From 43-108 sp001915545 (lineage in GTDB: Bacteria > Bacteroidota > Bacteroidia > Bacteroidales > Bacteroidaceae): 64,000 bases of DNA. Positions within the stretch are counted from its first letter, which is position 1; every line of letters begins with the position of its first letter. The translations under genes and the position numbers were made by a program. This document shows, piece after piece, positions 35,604-45,561 of this stretch. A model generated the notes under the pieces. That model had not been told where the DNA came from. It made no database searches and saw only the letters and a list, made by a program, of their open reading frames with translations. The DNA lies in assembly GCA_902491215.1 (NCBI GenBank), contig CABUGV010000014.1:15388-79387 (forward strand). The letters run 5' to 3'.

Positions 35604-35835
35604 CACGAATGGCTTTCGTGTATGAATGGTAATGCCGGACATGTATGTTCAAGGAGTTTGATAATTTTATAATATTTGCCCCTCTTTGTGTTACATGTTC
35701 GACATTTTACCTCATAAAAACTACAAAATACAGCTATTATACCTTTTTTAACTATAAATCTTCATTTCTGCAATAAACCTTCCGGCTGTATGCGTGTCTT
35801 TAAAAGCATATATGCTATGAAGAAAGTCCAGCGTT
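35604..35835. other. Intergenic region before the outer-membrane barrel gene
   Basis: About 230 bp, AT-rich, with no gene. A GTTACATGTT segment near 35690 resembles the TGTAACATG repeats at 28.1 and 28.5 kb read on the opposite strand. I see no consensus promoter or terminator that I would defend. Confidence 0.4.
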
Positions 35836-38640
35836 ATGAAAAACATATTAAGCGTTATAATGATATGCATGTGCTGTACCTGTACTTATGCACAGACGTC
35901 GGTGAATGTCAAGTCGTCGCCGTCGAAGATATCAGGTTCGGTCAGAGATGCTTCTTCGGGAGAAGCTCTCATACAATGCAGCGTGCAGCTTCTCGATTCC
36001 GACAGTACTTTCATCAGCGGTGCTGCTACTGATATGAATGGAGGTTTTGCCATTAATGTTTCGAAGAATGGTAAGTATATTTTGAAATGCTCTTATGTGG
36101 GATACACTGATACTTACAAGAATGTAGAAGTCAGTGGTCGTCAGAAGATTATGCCGTTGGGTACAATTTCCATGAGTGAAGATGCTGTCATGCTGGAAGG
36201 TGCTGTGGTAAAAGGTACCATACCGCAGGTGGAAGTTGTTGAAGACACGGTTCAATATAATGCTGCAGCATTTCGTGTTACTGAAGGTTCTGCTGTAGAG
36301 GAACTCATAAAGAAACTTCCAGGAGCCGAGGTCGATGAATCCGGCAAGATTACTATAAACGGTCGTGAGATAAGCAAGATTCTCGTTGACGGAAAGGAAT
36401 TCTTCTCTTCGCAGACGGATATGGCAATGAAGAATCTACCTGCTGAAATCATTGACAAGGTCAAGACATACGACAAGAAATCCGATTTGGCGCGCATCAC
36501 TGGTATTGATGACGGCGAGGAAGAAACTGTTATCGATCTTACAGTCAAGAAGGATAAGAAAAACGGATGGATAGGAAATGTACGTGCCTCTGGTGGTACA
36601 CATTCGCTCCACTCGGAACGCTTCAACCTAAATCATTTTACTGACGACGTGAAACTGTCGCTTGTCGGATCTTACGGCAATACTGGCAACGGAGGTACTT
36701 CGAAAAGAGGAAATACGGGCTTCAATTTTTCTACTGACAGCGAACATCTTGAAACCGGAGGTAATGTGCGTTACAGCGGTGCATCTAATCACTCGTTCAG
36801 CGAAAGTTCCAGCGAACGTTTTACTGGTGTAAAATCTTCATTCTCTAACAGCAGACGTAACAATTCAAGTTCAAATTGGAATGCCGGAGGTGATTTCCGA
36901 TTGGAATGGAAGCCCGATACAATGAATCGTATACTTTTCCGACCAAGATTCTCTTTCGGAAAGAACGACAGCTACAATTCAGGCGTTACGGCAACGTTCA
37001 GCGGAGATCCTTATGCAAGCGGTACGATTGACGATCCGATCGATCAGATTGAATCCGTTGTAGATTCAATACGTACCAACCTCAATCGTTCTTCTGCAAA
37101 GTCGGAAGGCGACAATTTCAGTTTAGGTGCTTCGTTGATGTATAACAGACGCTTCGGAAACAAGGGACGCAACCTTACAATAAATGTCGACGGAGGATAC
37201 AGCAGTAGAGGCAATGAGCGTTTCAACGTATCTGACGTAACATACTATCAGCGTGACGATTCGACAGCATTGACCTATAGATATCGTACAACACCAAGCA
37301 GCAATTCCAACTTTTCTGCACAGGTTACATACAGCGAACCTATTGCACGTGCCGTTTTCCTTCAATTCAGCTATAAGTTCAGCTATAATAAACAGCACAG
37401 CGACGGTAAGGCATACGATTTGGGAAACATCATAGGAATACGCGACAGTCTTGCTTCTATGGGTATAGGTTTTCTGCCGTACGATTATGAAGATTGGCTT
37501 GATGAAGATTTGAGCAGATTCACAGATACAGAGAATTCTGTTCATACAGCAGATGTTACACTTCGTATTATACGTGAAAAGTTCAATCTCAGTGCCGGTT
37601 TTACAGCAACTCCACAGACGCAACGTGTCGATTATGACTATCAGGGTCTCGATACCGTTGCTGTCAGACATTTCTTCAACATGTCTCCTACCCTGAACTT
37701 CCGTTATCGTTTTTCTCGTCAGCATCAGTTGAGAGTAACCTATCGTGGACGAACTTCGCAACCTCAGATTACTGATATGTTCAGCATGACTGACGACAGT
37801 GACCCGCTTAACATCCGAAAAGGTAATCCTGGATTGAAACCGTCATTTACGCATACAATGAATGTGAAGTACAACAACTATATGCAGGAGACAAAAAGGA
37901 ATATCAATGCCAATGTCTCTTTGAACCTGACAACAAACAGCATTGCAAATCGAACTGAATACAACGAGGAAACAGGTGGAAGAATCTCACAGCCGGAAAA
38001 TATCAACGGCAATTGGAGAATAAATGCCGATTTCGGATTTGATACTCCTGTAATTTGGGAGAATCTGCTTGTAAATACATCTACTTCTGTATCGCACAAC
38101 AACAATGTAAGTTTTGTGTATCAGGACCATAATACTTTGAAGAATACGGTCAGGAATACCAGATTGCGTGAACGTCTTGATATAACTTACCGACATGAAA
38201 TTTTCGATGTTTCACTAAACGGAAGTGTATCTTACACACATGCGCGAAGCACGCTTGTTTCCAACAGCAACATGGATACATACGATTTCTCATACGGTTT
38301 GTCAGCAAATGCGCAGTTTCCTTTCCATCTTTATCTTTCGACAGATATAAGGTGCCGTTCGCGTCGAGGCTACAGCAACAGTCAGATGAATACTGATGAA
38401 CTTATATGGAATGCTCAGATGTCATATCGTTTCCTGCGCAGCAGGAATGCATCTGTAGCGCTTGAATTTCATGATATTTTAGGCAACAGAAGCAACATAA
38501 GCCGTACTATTACGGCAACAAGGCGAAGCGACTCGCGTACAGATGCCATTTACAGTTATGTCATGCTTTCTTTCAGTTACCGTCTCAATGTTTTCGGTGG
38601 CAGGTTTATGTCGAGCGACGGTGGACGTAGAAGGCGATGA
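35836..38640 (+). CDS. Outer-membrane beta-barrel protein with regulatory-like domain
   Basis: The 934-residue protein has a signal peptide (MKNILSVIMICMCCTCTYAQ). A carboxypeptidase-regulatory-like domain follows (about 30-115: ISGSVRDASSGEALIQCSVQLLD, GGFAINVSKNGKYILKCSYVGY), then a plug-like region (EELIKKLPGAEVDESGKITINGREI, ILVDGKEFFSSQTDMAMKNLPAEII). A C-terminal barrel of many aromatic, alternating strands completes it. The set is typical of the outer-membrane beta-barrel family related to TonB-dependent receptors. The ligand is unknown and no SusD partner is adjacent. Strong asparagine/serine-rich loops mark the surface side. It ends in front of a clear terminator. Confidence 0.9.
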   Translation: MKNILSVIMICMCCTCTYAQTSVNVKSSPSKISGSVRDASSGEALIQCSVQLLDSDSTFISGAATDMNGGFAINVSKNGKYILKCSYVGYTDTYKNVEVSGRQKIMPLGTISMSEDAVMLEGAVVKGTIPQVEVVEDTVQYNAAAFRVTEGSAVEELIKKLPGAEVDESGKITINGREISKILVDGKEFFSSQTDMAMKNLPAEIIDKVKTYDKKSDLARITGIDDGEEETVIDLTVKKDKKNGWIGNVRASGGTHSLHSERFNLNHFTDDVKLSLVGSYGNTGNGGTSKRGNTGFNFSTDSEHLETGGNVRYSGASNHSFSESSSERFTGVKSSFSNSRRNNSSSNWNAGGDFRLEWKPDTMNRILFRPRFSFGKNDSYNSGVTATFSGDPYASGTIDDPIDQIESVVDSIRTNLNRSSAKSEGDNFSLGASLMYNRRFGNKGRNLTINVDGGYSSRGNERFNVSDVTYYQRDDSTALTYRYRTTPSSNSNFSAQVTYSEPIARAVFLQFSYKFSYNKQHSDGKAYDLGNIIGIRDSLASMGIGFLPYDYEDWLDEDLSRFTDTENSVHTADVTLRIIREKFNLSAGFTATPQTQRVDYDYQGLDTVAVRHFFNMSPTLNFRYRFSRQHQLRVTYRGRTSQPQITDMFSMTDDSDPLNIRKGNPGLKPSFTHTMNVKYNNYMQETKRNINANVSLNLTTNSIANRTEYNEETGGRISQPENINGNWRINADFGFDTPVIWENLLVNTSTSVSHNNNVSFVYQDHNTLKNTVRNTRLRERLDITYRHEIFDVSLNGSVSYTHARSTLVSNSNMDTYDFSYGLSANAQFPFHLYLSTDIRCRSRRGYSNSQMNTDELIWNAQMSYRFLRSRNASVALEFHDILGNRSNISRTITATRRSDSRTDAIYSYVMLSFSYRLNVFGGRFMSSDGGRRRR

Positions 38641-38660
38641 ATATACATCATATATAATAA

Positions 38661-38714
38661 AAGAACCGTTTCCTGTGCAGACGTTTTTCGTCGTCATTGC
38701 CGGAAACGGTTCTT
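38661..38714 (+). terminator. Terminator after the outer-membrane barrel gene
   Basis: A perfect 13-bp inverted repeat (AAGAACCGTTTCC and its complement at 38702-38714) with a 28-nt loop lies 21 bp after the stop. It also separates this gene from the convergent monooxygenase-like gene and may serve both. Confidence 0.8.
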
Positions 38715-38759
38715 ATTATATGTTGTCCTTTGTAAGTCATAAGGACTATTTTTACATTA

Positions 38760-39035
38760 TCAGAAATTGAAAGATTCCAATTTCATTTCTGCCAGATTCT
38801 GTATTTTAGGAACCAGTGTTGTGAAGTGAGCACTTGCAGAGTGAGCCTTGAGGGCGTCCTCATCACTCCATGTTTCGCAAATCATATATACATCTTCTCT
38901 GGTTGCACTCTTGAAAAAGTCATATGCTATGCATCCGTTGTCTTTCAGTGATGCCTCTACGAGTTCCTTAGCAATCTTTTCTACCTCTGCCTTATTAGCA
39001 TCAGATACTTTGATAAAAACATTCAATCTTATCAT
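38760..39035 (-). CDS. Antibiotic biosynthesis monooxygenase (ABM) domain protein
   Basis: This 91-residue dimeric ferredoxin-like protein starts MIRLNVFIKVSDANKAEVEK. The upstream extension of the frame to 39083 has no family match and was rejected. The ABM pattern is clear: LVEASLKDNGCIAYDFF, YMICETWSDEDALKAHSAS and HFTTLVPKIQNLAEMKLESF. Family members include quinone oxygenases and heme-handling enzymes as well as many with unknown roles, so no reaction is assigned. It is a single gene convergent with the outer-membrane barrel gene. Confidence 0.88.
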   Translation of the reverse strand: MIRLNVFIKVSDANKAEVEKIAKELVEASLKDNGCIAYDFFKSATREDVYMICETWSDEDALKAHSASAHFTTLVPKIQNLAEMKLESFNF

Positions 39036-39172
39036 ATAAACTTGTATTATTTGATGTTTGACAATAATATTATTGCCCAGCAAATTTAAATCTATTTTAA
39101 TTGATAGCCATCAATTCACTTATTAATATTCTATAACCGGTGTAATAAAATATATAGATCTTGTGATTAAAT

Positions 39173-39211
39173 AAAAAACTTCCAGACCCAAGTTCGCAGG
39201 ATCTGGAAGTT
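39173..39211 (-). terminator. Terminator of the ilv operon
   Basis: On the minus strand the stem AACTTCCAGA/TCTGGAAGTT (10 bp) is followed by a run of T residues, about 37 bp after the ilvC stop. Confidence 0.85.
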
Positions 39212-39247
39212 CAAAAACATTTTCAATATAAATTCTGGCTATTATGA

Positions 39248-40291
39248 TCAATTGTTTTCTGGACGAAGCTGACGTACAACTTCTGCAGTGCGCCACATTT
39301 CACTGTTGTGAAGTGCTTCAAGTTCCTTGTTGAGCTTGTCGCGGTAGTCAGGCTGTGAGTTGCTGTCGATAGAAATCTGAGCTTCATTTCCAGTTTTTAC
39401 GCTGTTGTAGAGCTTTTCAACTACAGGCTTGATGGCATCGTGGAAAGGACCCATCCAGTCGAGTGCACCTCTCTGTGCTGTTGTTGAGCAGTTTGCATAC
39501 ATCCAGTCCATACCCTTCTTTGCAAACAGAGGCATAAGCGACTGAGTGAGTTCTTCAACTGTTTCGTTGAAAGCTTCAGAAGGTGTGTGTCCGTTTTCGC
39601 GGAGAACTTCATACTGAGCGAGGAGAAGTCCCTGGATTGCACCCATGAGTGAACCACGTTCACCAGTGAGGTCAGAAGTTGCTTCGCGCTGGAATGTTGT
39701 TTCAAACAGATATCCAGAACCAATACCGATACCGAATGCAAGAACCTTGTCGCGAGCCTTACCTGAAACGTCCTGATATACAGCGTAAGAAGAGTTGAGT
39801 CCTCTTCCCTCAAGGAACATCGTACGCAGTGAAGTACCTGAACCCTTTGGTGCAACCATGATTACGTCTATATCTGCAGGAGGAACTACACCTGTACGGT
39901 CGTTCCATGTGATTGCAAATCCGTGTGAGAAGTAAAGAGTCTTACCTGCTGTAAGATGAGGCTTGATTGACGGCCACAACTGCATCTGAGCAGCGTCTGA
40001 CAAGAGCATGCAGACGATAGTTCCCTTTTCAGCTGCTTCCTCAAGTGAGAAAAGAGTCTCACCTGGCTTCCATCCGTCAGCAACAGCCTTGTCGTATGTT
40101 TTGCCTGGACGCTGACCAACGATTACATTGAAACCGTTGTCTCTGAGGTTACAAGCCTGACCAGGTCCCTGAACACCGTATCCAAGAACTGCGATAGTTT
40201 CATTTTTCAATACTTCGCGTGCTTTCTCCAATGGAAATTCTTCACGTGTCATTACCTCTTCGATAACTCCACCAAAATTCATTTTTGCCAT
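39248..40291 (-). CDS. ilvC: Ketol-acid reductoisomerase
   Basis: This 347-residue enzyme converts acetolactate or acetohydroxybutyrate to the dihydroxy acid with NAD(P)H and Mg2+, the second common step of isoleucine/valine synthesis. The N-terminal Rossmann domain has VLGYGVQGPGQACNLRDNG. Further features are SHGFAI, VMVAPKGSGTSLR, the metal-binding SDLTGERGSLMGAIQG and FNETVEELTQSLMPL, and a short C-terminal helical domain. Its length is that of the Bacteroidota form. It is the last gene of the ilvD-ilvB-ilvN-thioesterase-ilvC operon, 144 bp after the thioesterase, and is followed by a terminator. Confidence 0.97.
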   Translation of the reverse strand: MAKMNFGGVIEEVMTREEFPLEKAREVLKNETIAVLGYGVQGPGQACNLRDNGFNVIVGQRPGKTYDKAVADGWKPGETLFSLEEAAEKGTIVCMLLSDAAQMQLWPSIKPHLTAGKTLYFSHGFAITWNDRTGVVPPADIDVIMVAPKGSGTSLRTMFLEGRGLNSSYAVYQDVSGKARDKVLAFGIGIGSGYLFETTFQREATSDLTGERGSLMGAIQGLLLAQYEVLRENGHTPSEAFNETVEELTQSLMPLFAKKGMDWMYANCSTTAQRGALDWMGPFHDAIKPVVEKLYNSVKTGNEAQISIDSNSQPDYRDKLNKELEALHNSEMWRTAEVVRQLRPENN

Positions 40292-40435
40292 TTTTTCTTT
40301 CTGTTATGCAACCGGTTATAGTTTTCCGATTGCCAGGTTAAATATTTCGTTTTAATTGATTCGCTGTAAACAATTGTCATTGTTGTGATGCAAATTTAAT
40401 CAATTTATTAGAAAATACAGCGTAAAAATAACAAT

Positions 40436-41194
40436 TTATTCAAATTTCATACTGCATCTAACCAAAACTGTGTTTTTTGCATCGTCATGACTGTCTTTTT
40501 GTGCTTCAGCATCGAATGTATCGTTTGCATTGTCACGCAGATACAGCTTGAGAACATCGCCGTAGTAGCTTTCGGCCATATAAGCAATCTCAAAGCGTTT
40601 TACGCTCATTTGCTTATAATGTTCCAAATTGAATAGGTTCAAAATGTGCTCAATATATTTTATGCTGTTTACGTGTCCGTTGAGATCAATATCACTGTAT
40701 TCAGTATCAATTGATTTTGTGTATGTATCTTCTGCGAGCGGTTTAACTCTTGAAGCCTTTGCAATCGGGCATTCTGTTTCTTCGTCAATATATTGGTCAA
40801 TTGTTGTTCCGTGCAGTTCATGAAGATCTTTCGGCTTTCTGTCTGCCTGGTCAATCATTGCCCATACAGCCTTTGCGTAGCCTATAGCCTTGCCTTCCGA
40901 ATCTGTAATTCTGTAATTTCTGTCAGTGAAATACAGGTATACATTAGAAATCCATGTGTCGATGAAGAACTTGTCGCCGTTCTTCGGCATCTCAAACATT
41001 TCAATCACGAGTCTCGACAGTACCCATCTGTATACAGTTCCGTTTTTAGCCATCTCACCGAAACCACGGTTTACAGCATGGTTTTCAGAACAGTTCAGCA
41101 GATGATTTCCAAGAACAGACATTGACAGCTTTCCCTGAAAGTCTGTATGGAATGGGTAGACCTTGAATTCCGTGCGTTCAATTTTGCTGCACAT
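40436..41194 (-). CDS. Acyl-ACP thioesterase (double hotdog)
   Basis: The 252-residue protein has two hotdog repeats in the acyl-ACP thioesterase style. The first half carries NRGFGEMAKNGTVYRWVLSRLVIEM and DKFFIDTWISNVYLYFTDRNYRI. The second has SDIDLNGHVNSIKYIEHILN, the DxNxHVN active-site motif. It should release fatty acids from acyl carrier protein in the cytoplasm. It lies inside the branched-chain amino acid operon between ilvN and ilvC, 54 bp after ilvN. The link may be through branched-chain fatty acid precursors; this is inferred from position. Confidence 0.92.
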   Translation of the reverse strand: MCSKIERTEFKVYPFHTDFQGKLSMSVLGNHLLNCSENHAVNRGFGEMAKNGTVYRWVLSRLVIEMFEMPKNGDKFFIDTWISNVYLYFTDRNYRITDSEGKAIGYAKAVWAMIDQADRKPKDLHELHGTTIDQYIDEETECPIAKASRVKPLAEDTYTKSIDTEYSDIDLNGHVNSIKYIEHILNLFNLEHYKQMSVKRFEIAYMAESYYGDVLKLYLRDNANDTFDAEAQKDSHDDAKNTVLVRCSMKFE

Positions 41195-41248
41195 ACGATT
41201 TTATAGTCTTTTTCCTGTTGGGTTGATATTTTAGTTGCTTTTTTCGAA

Positions 41249-41863
41249 TTATCTGCAATGATTCCTTTCTCTTTCAGCCAGATATTCGTCCAGTTTTTCC
41301 ACGCAGCTCTTGGTTATAGCTATACGTCCTGAACGTACGAACTGCAATACAACGCCGAGATCTTTCAATCCGTTGTACAATGACAATATGTCTTCAGTTA
41401 TGCCGGTCTTCTCTATTATAGAGTACGTAGGGTTAACTTCGACAATCTGTGAATCATGCAAGCGTACTATTTTGCTTACCTTGCTGTTTTCCAGCATTAC
41501 AGGTGTTGAAATCTTGAACAGTGCTGTTTCAAGGATGAATATCTCGTTGTCGAGGAAATAATTTGCCTGAAGAACATCGATTTTTTTCTCTATCTGCGTT
41601 GTAATCATTTTGGCCATCTCCTCTGTGCAGAAACAAGTTATTGTATACTTGTGTACGCCTGGAGTTGACGAAGCGCAAACATTGAGGCTTTCGATGTTTA
41701 CCTGTCTGCGTGTAAATACGGCTGTAATCTGGCTCAGAAGACCTGCAATGTTTTCTGAGTATATCAGCATTGTGTACAGTGGCAATTTATCCTTTGTCTG
41801 CATGTTGGAATCTGCGGATGCGCATTTTCCGCATGTGTTGCATTCTGTATCTTGTAATGACAT
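41249..41863 (-). CDS. ilvN: Acetolactate synthase small (regulatory) subunit
   Basis: This 204-residue protein has an N-terminal ACT domain that binds valine for feedback inhibition (LPLYTMLIYSENIAGLLSQITAVFTRRQVNIESLNV) and a second alpha/beta domain to about residue 190 (VSKIVRLHDSQIVEVNPTYSIIEKTG, FVRSGRIAITK). The first 26 residues are a Cys-rich extension (CNTCGKCASADS) not usual in the family; whether it binds a metal is unknown. It regulates and stimulates the large subunit encoded 17 bp upstream. Start choice is supported by the short gap to ilvB. Confidence 0.95.
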   Translation of the reverse strand: MSLQDTECNTCGKCASADSNMQTKDKLPLYTMLIYSENIAGLLSQITAVFTRRQVNIESLNVCASSTPGVHKYTITCFCTEEMAKMITTQIEKKIDVLQANYFLDNEIFILETALFKISTPVMLENSKVSKIVRLHDSQIVEVNPTYSIIEKTGITEDILSLYNGLKDLGVVLQFVRSGRIAITKSCVEKLDEYLAERERNHCR

Positions 41864-41880
41864 AATTTACTTACTTTTAT

Positions 41881-43581
41881 TTATTCTTCAATTTCTAAAA
41901 GCATCTCGTCAACGTTGGCTCCTGGAGGTGTCATCGGAAGCACGTTGTCTTCTTCCTTGACGGCGCACTGGAGAAGGTACGGACCGTCCGTATCCAGCAT
42001 TTCTCGTACTGCACCTTCGAGGTCTTTGCGGTCAATTACCGTTCTTGCAGGGATACCGTAAGCTCTTGCAATCATTTCATAATCAGGATTTGTCATCGGA
42101 GTGAAAGAATAGCGATGATTGAAGAACATGGCCTGCCACTGGCGCACATTGCCCAGATAGTTGTTGTTTAGAAGGATAATTTTCACTGGTGCTCCCTGTT
42201 CCATTATCGTTCCCAGTTCCTGGATCGTCATCTGGAGTCCTCCGTCGCCGCAGAACATGCATACTGTCCTATCCGGCGCTCCGAATGTTGCACCTATAGC
42301 AGCCGGCAGACCAAATCCCATTGTTCCGCATCCACCTGAAGTTACGACGCTGCGGGCTTCTGTGAATTTGAAATATCTGCATCCGAACATCTGGTTCTGA
42401 CCGACATCCGTGACAAGAATAGCTTTGTTTTCACTTGCTTCGCTGACTTTTCTTACCACCTCGCCCATAAGCAAAGGTCCTTCAGTCGGATTAAGTGTTT
42501 TGTTTATGACTTTGTTGAATTCCTTTTCTTCATACGGTTTGAAACTGTTGATCCAGTTGTCGTGGCTGGTTTTTTCAACCTGTTCTGCCACTTTTGCCAA
42601 AGTTTCTTTGCAATCACCGAGTATGGCAAGGTCAACTTTTACATTCTTATTTATTTCTGACGGATCAATGTCGAAGTGTATGATTTTTGCCTGTTTTGCG
42701 TATGTAGCAAGATTTCCGGTAACGCGGTCGTCAAAACGCATGCCGATGGCAATCAGCAGATCGCATTGGTTTGTCATGACGTTAGGACCCAAGTTGCCGT
42801 GCATTCCTAGCATACCCATGTTCAGCGGGTGGTCTGTAGGGAGTGCTGAGAGACCCAGCAGAGTGCATCCAGCCGGAATCTGAGCTTTTTCCAATAGAGC
42901 CATAAGCTCTTCGCGTGCATTACCCAACTCTACGCCTTGTCCAACAAGAGCAAAAGGTTTTACAGCATCATTGATCATTTTTGCAGCTTGTGCTATTGCA
43001 GATTCGTCTGGTTTTGGCACTGGGTTGTAGCTGCGAATGAAATCAACCTTTACCGGTTCGTAGTCCACCATTGAAGTTTGGGCATTTTTTGCAAAGTCCA
43101 AAACTACAGGACCTGGACGACCGCTTCTTGCGATGAAGAATGCTCTGCTTACAGCCCATGCTATGTCTTCAGCCTTTCTTATCTGGTAGCTCCATTTTGA
43201 AATAGGCTGAGTAATACCTACGACGTCAACTTCCTGAAATGCATCAGTTCCCAGAAGTGAAGTTCCCACCTGTCCGCAAATTACAACCATTGGTGTTGAA
43301 TCAATCATTGCATCTGCAATACCAGTTACTGTGTTTGTGGCTCCAGGACCGCTGGTCACAATGCAGCATCCTGGTTTTCCGGAAACTCTGGCGTAACCCT
43401 GAGCCGCATGAGTGGCACCTTGTTCATGTCTGACCAAAATATGGTTCAACTCGTCTTTATGATCGTAGAGAGCATCGTATACAGGCATGATGGCTCCGCC
43501 AGGATAACCGAAAATGGTGCTGACTCCTTCATTGATAAGCGAACGCATCAATGCCTCTGCTCCTGTTATTCTTTCCTTCAT
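41881..43581 (-). CDS. ilvB: Acetolactate synthase large (catalytic) subunit
   Basis: This 566-residue ThDP enzyme condenses pyruvate with pyruvate or 2-oxobutyrate, the first committed step of valine, leucine and isoleucine synthesis. The N-terminal ThDP domain contains the catalytic Glu in VRHEQGATHAAQGYAR and the CIVTSGPGATNTVTGIADA loop. The central FAD-binding domain spans about 190-330. The C-terminal ThDP domain has the binding motif CGDGGLQMTIQELGT to LNNNYLGNVRQW. All canonical residues are present. It is 17 bp upstream of ilvN and 61 bp downstream of ilvD. Confidence 0.97.
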   Translation of the reverse strand: MKERITGAEALMRSLINEGVSTIFGYPGGAIMPVYDALYDHKDELNHILVRHEQGATHAAQGYARVSGKPGCCIVTSGPGATNTVTGIADAMIDSTPMVVICGQVGTSLLGTDAFQEVDVVGITQPISKWSYQIRKAEDIAWAVSRAFFIARSGRPGPVVLDFAKNAQTSMVDYEPVKVDFIRSYNPVPKPDESAIAQAAKMINDAVKPFALVGQGVELGNAREELMALLEKAQIPAGCTLLGLSALPTDHPLNMGMLGMHGNLGPNVMTNQCDLLIAIGMRFDDRVTGNLATYAKQAKIIHFDIDPSEINKNVKVDLAILGDCKETLAKVAEQVEKTSHDNWINSFKPYEEKEFNKVINKTLNPTEGPLLMGEVVRKVSEASENKAILVTDVGQNQMFGCRYFKFTEARSVVTSGGCGTMGFGLPAAIGATFGAPDRTVCMFCGDGGLQMTIQELGTIMEQGAPVKIILLNNNYLGNVRQWQAMFFNHRYSFTPMTNPDYEMIARAYGIPARTVIDRKDLEGAVREMLDTDGPYLLQCAVKEEDNVLPMTPPGANVDEMLLEIEE

Positions 43582-43642
43582 GATTTAGCTTACTTGATAG
43601 TTTATGTAAACATTTAATATTTGGTGTCATCTGCTATGACAT

Positions 43643-45448
43643 TCAGTCATTTATTATTCTGACACCGCCCTTGTCTGCTGAACTTACGCTTTGAGCGTAT
43701 GCCTTTAGAGCCTTGCTGACAACTCTCTTGCGTTTCAAAGGAACCTGCTGACGTGCATTGAGTTCCTTATCGCTCAGCTTTACATTTATGCTTCTGTTAG
43801 GAATATCTATTTCAATGATGTCTCCGTCAATGATTTTTCCGATATTTCCTCCTGATGCTGCTTCAGGACTTATATGTCCGATGCTCAATCCTGATGTACC
43901 GCCGGAGAAGCGTCCGTCTGTTATCAGGGCACATTCCTTACCCATGTGCATACTCTTGATGTATGATGTCGGGTACAGCATTTCCTGCATTCCCGGTCCA
44001 CCTTTTGGACCCTCGTGTGTGATTACAACCACATCACCTTTCTTTACTTTTCCTCCGAGTATTCCTTCGCAAGCATCTTCCTGTGAATCGAATACTTTTG
44101 CAGGACCGCTGAAGTGCCAGATTGATTCGTCGACACCGGCAGTCTTTACTACACATCCGTCCTGTGCAATGTTGCCGAAAAGAACAGCCAGGCCTCCGTC
44201 TTTTGTATAAGCATGTTCGATGTCTCTGATACATCCGTTGGTTCTGTCCTTGTCCAACGATTCCCATTTTGAATTCTGGGCCCCAAGCTTGTTGCAGAAT
44301 TCACCGCAAGGTCCAGTTTCATATATTCTTTGAGCCTCAGGATCTATATTGTCCTTGAGTATTGAGTATTTTTCGATGTCTTCTCCCAGCGTTGCACCGT
44401 CAACTCTTTTTACAGAAGTATCCAGCAGACCGCCTTTTGCCAATTCGCCGAGAATTCCGAGTATACCTCCTGCCCTTCCGCATTCCTGTACACTGTATTT
44501 CTGTGTGTTCGGTGCAAGTTTGCACAAGCAAGGAACTTTACGGCTTAGAGCATCGATATCGGCTATCTTGAAATCAGCTTCAGCTTCTTGTGCAACAGCC
44601 AGCAGGTGAAGAATTGTGTTTGTACTTCCTCCCATGGCAATGTCGAGAGTCATGGCGTTGAGGAAGGCGCTTCTTGTTGCAATGCTTCTTGGCAATACGC
44701 TGTCGTCTCCGTCTTCATAATAAGCAAGAGCATTTTTGACAATTGTTCTTGCCGCCTGTTTCATCAGTTCTACTCTGTTTACATGATTTGCCAATATTGT
44801 GCCGTTGCCTGGAAGTGAAAGACCTATAGCTTCTGTGAGCGAATTCATAGAGTTTGCAGTAAACATTCCCGAACAGCAACCGCATCCAGGGCATGCTCTG
44901 TTTTCTATTTCAACCATTTCTTCATCAGATACGGTTTTGTCAGCACCTTTGACCATTGCTGATATGAGGTCTATGTTTTCACCTTTCCATTTTCCTGCTT
45001 CCATCGGACCTCCAGATACGAATACTGTGGGAATATTCAATCTCATTGAAGCCATGAGCATTCCTGGAGTGATTTTATCGCAATTGCTTATACAAATCAT
45101 TGCATCTGCCTTGTGGGCGTTGCACATGTACTCTACAGAGTCGGCAATGATATCTCTTGATGGCAGTGAATACAACATACCGTCGTGGCCCATGGCAATA
45201 CCGTCGTCTATTGCTATGGTATTGAATTCAGCTGCATAGCATCCCAAACGTTCGATTTCGGCCTTGACAATCTGTCCGGCTTCGTGCAGATGTGTATGAC
45301 CTGGTACAAATTGTGTGAAAGAGTTTACTATTGCAATAATAGGTTTGCCGAATTGTTCTCTTTTCATTCCGTTGGCAACCCAAAGAGCTCTCGCTCCTGC
45401 CATTTTTCTTCCTTCTGTGCATACTGCACTTCGCAACTGATGTTTCAT
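43643..45448 (-). CDS. ilvD: Dihydroxy-acid dehydratase
   Basis: This 601-residue Fe-S enzyme dehydrates dihydroxy acids to branched 2-oxo acids, the third common step of the pathway. Cluster ligands are seen in ISNCDKITPGMLM and CPGCGCCSGMFTANSMNSL. Other hallmarks are GHDGMLYSLPSRDIIADSVEYM, DIAMGGSTNT and a C-terminal ITDGRFSGGTSGLSIGHISPEAA. It is the first structural gene of the operon. A 30-codon Ile/Leu/Val-rich leader peptide, an attenuator hairpin and a consensus promoter lie upstream. Confidence 0.97.
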   Translation of the reverse strand: MKHQLRSAVCTEGRKMAGARALWVANGMKREQFGKPIIAIVNSFTQFVPGHTHLHEAGQIVKAEIERLGCYAAEFNTIAIDDGIAMGHDGMLYSLPSRDIIADSVEYMCNAHKADAMICISNCDKITPGMLMASMRLNIPTVFVSGGPMEAGKWKGENIDLISAMVKGADKTVSDEEMVEIENRACPGCGCCSGMFTANSMNSLTEAIGLSLPGNGTILANHVNRVELMKQAARTIVKNALAYYEDGDDSVLPRSIATRSAFLNAMTLDIAMGGSTNTILHLLAVAQEAEADFKIADIDALSRKVPCLCKLAPNTQKYSVQECGRAGGILGILGELAKGGLLDTSVKRVDGATLGEDIEKYSILKDNIDPEAQRIYETGPCGEFCNKLGAQNSKWESLDKDRTNGCIRDIEHAYTKDGGLAVLFGNIAQDGCVVKTAGVDESIWHFSGPAKVFDSQEDACEGILGGKVKKGDVVVITHEGPKGGPGMQEMLYPTSYIKSMHMGKECALITDGRFSGGTSGLSIGHISPEAASGGNIGKIIDGDIIEIDIPNRSINVKLSDKELNARQQVPLKRKRVVSKALKAYAQSVSSADKGGVRIIND

Positions 45449-45509
45449 ATTGTATGTTGTTTTTATTTACATTTTCCAAATAGTTTTGTCTGTGTGTCCA
45501 TTTAATTAA

Positions 45510-45543
45510 AAAGCCTCTCTCACATGATTGTGAGAAAGGCTTT
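45510..45543 (-). terminator. Attenuator terminator in the ilv leader
   Basis: On the minus strand AAAGCCT-T-TCTCACA, a 4-nt loop and TGTGAGA-G-AGGCTTT form a 15-bp stem with one mismatch. It is followed by a T-rich tract, about 20 nt after the leader peptide stop and 60 nt before ilvD. Position between a leader peptide and the first structural gene marks it as an attenuator, not an operon end. Confidence 0.8.
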
Positions 45544-45561
45544 GCTATGTTCATTTATACG

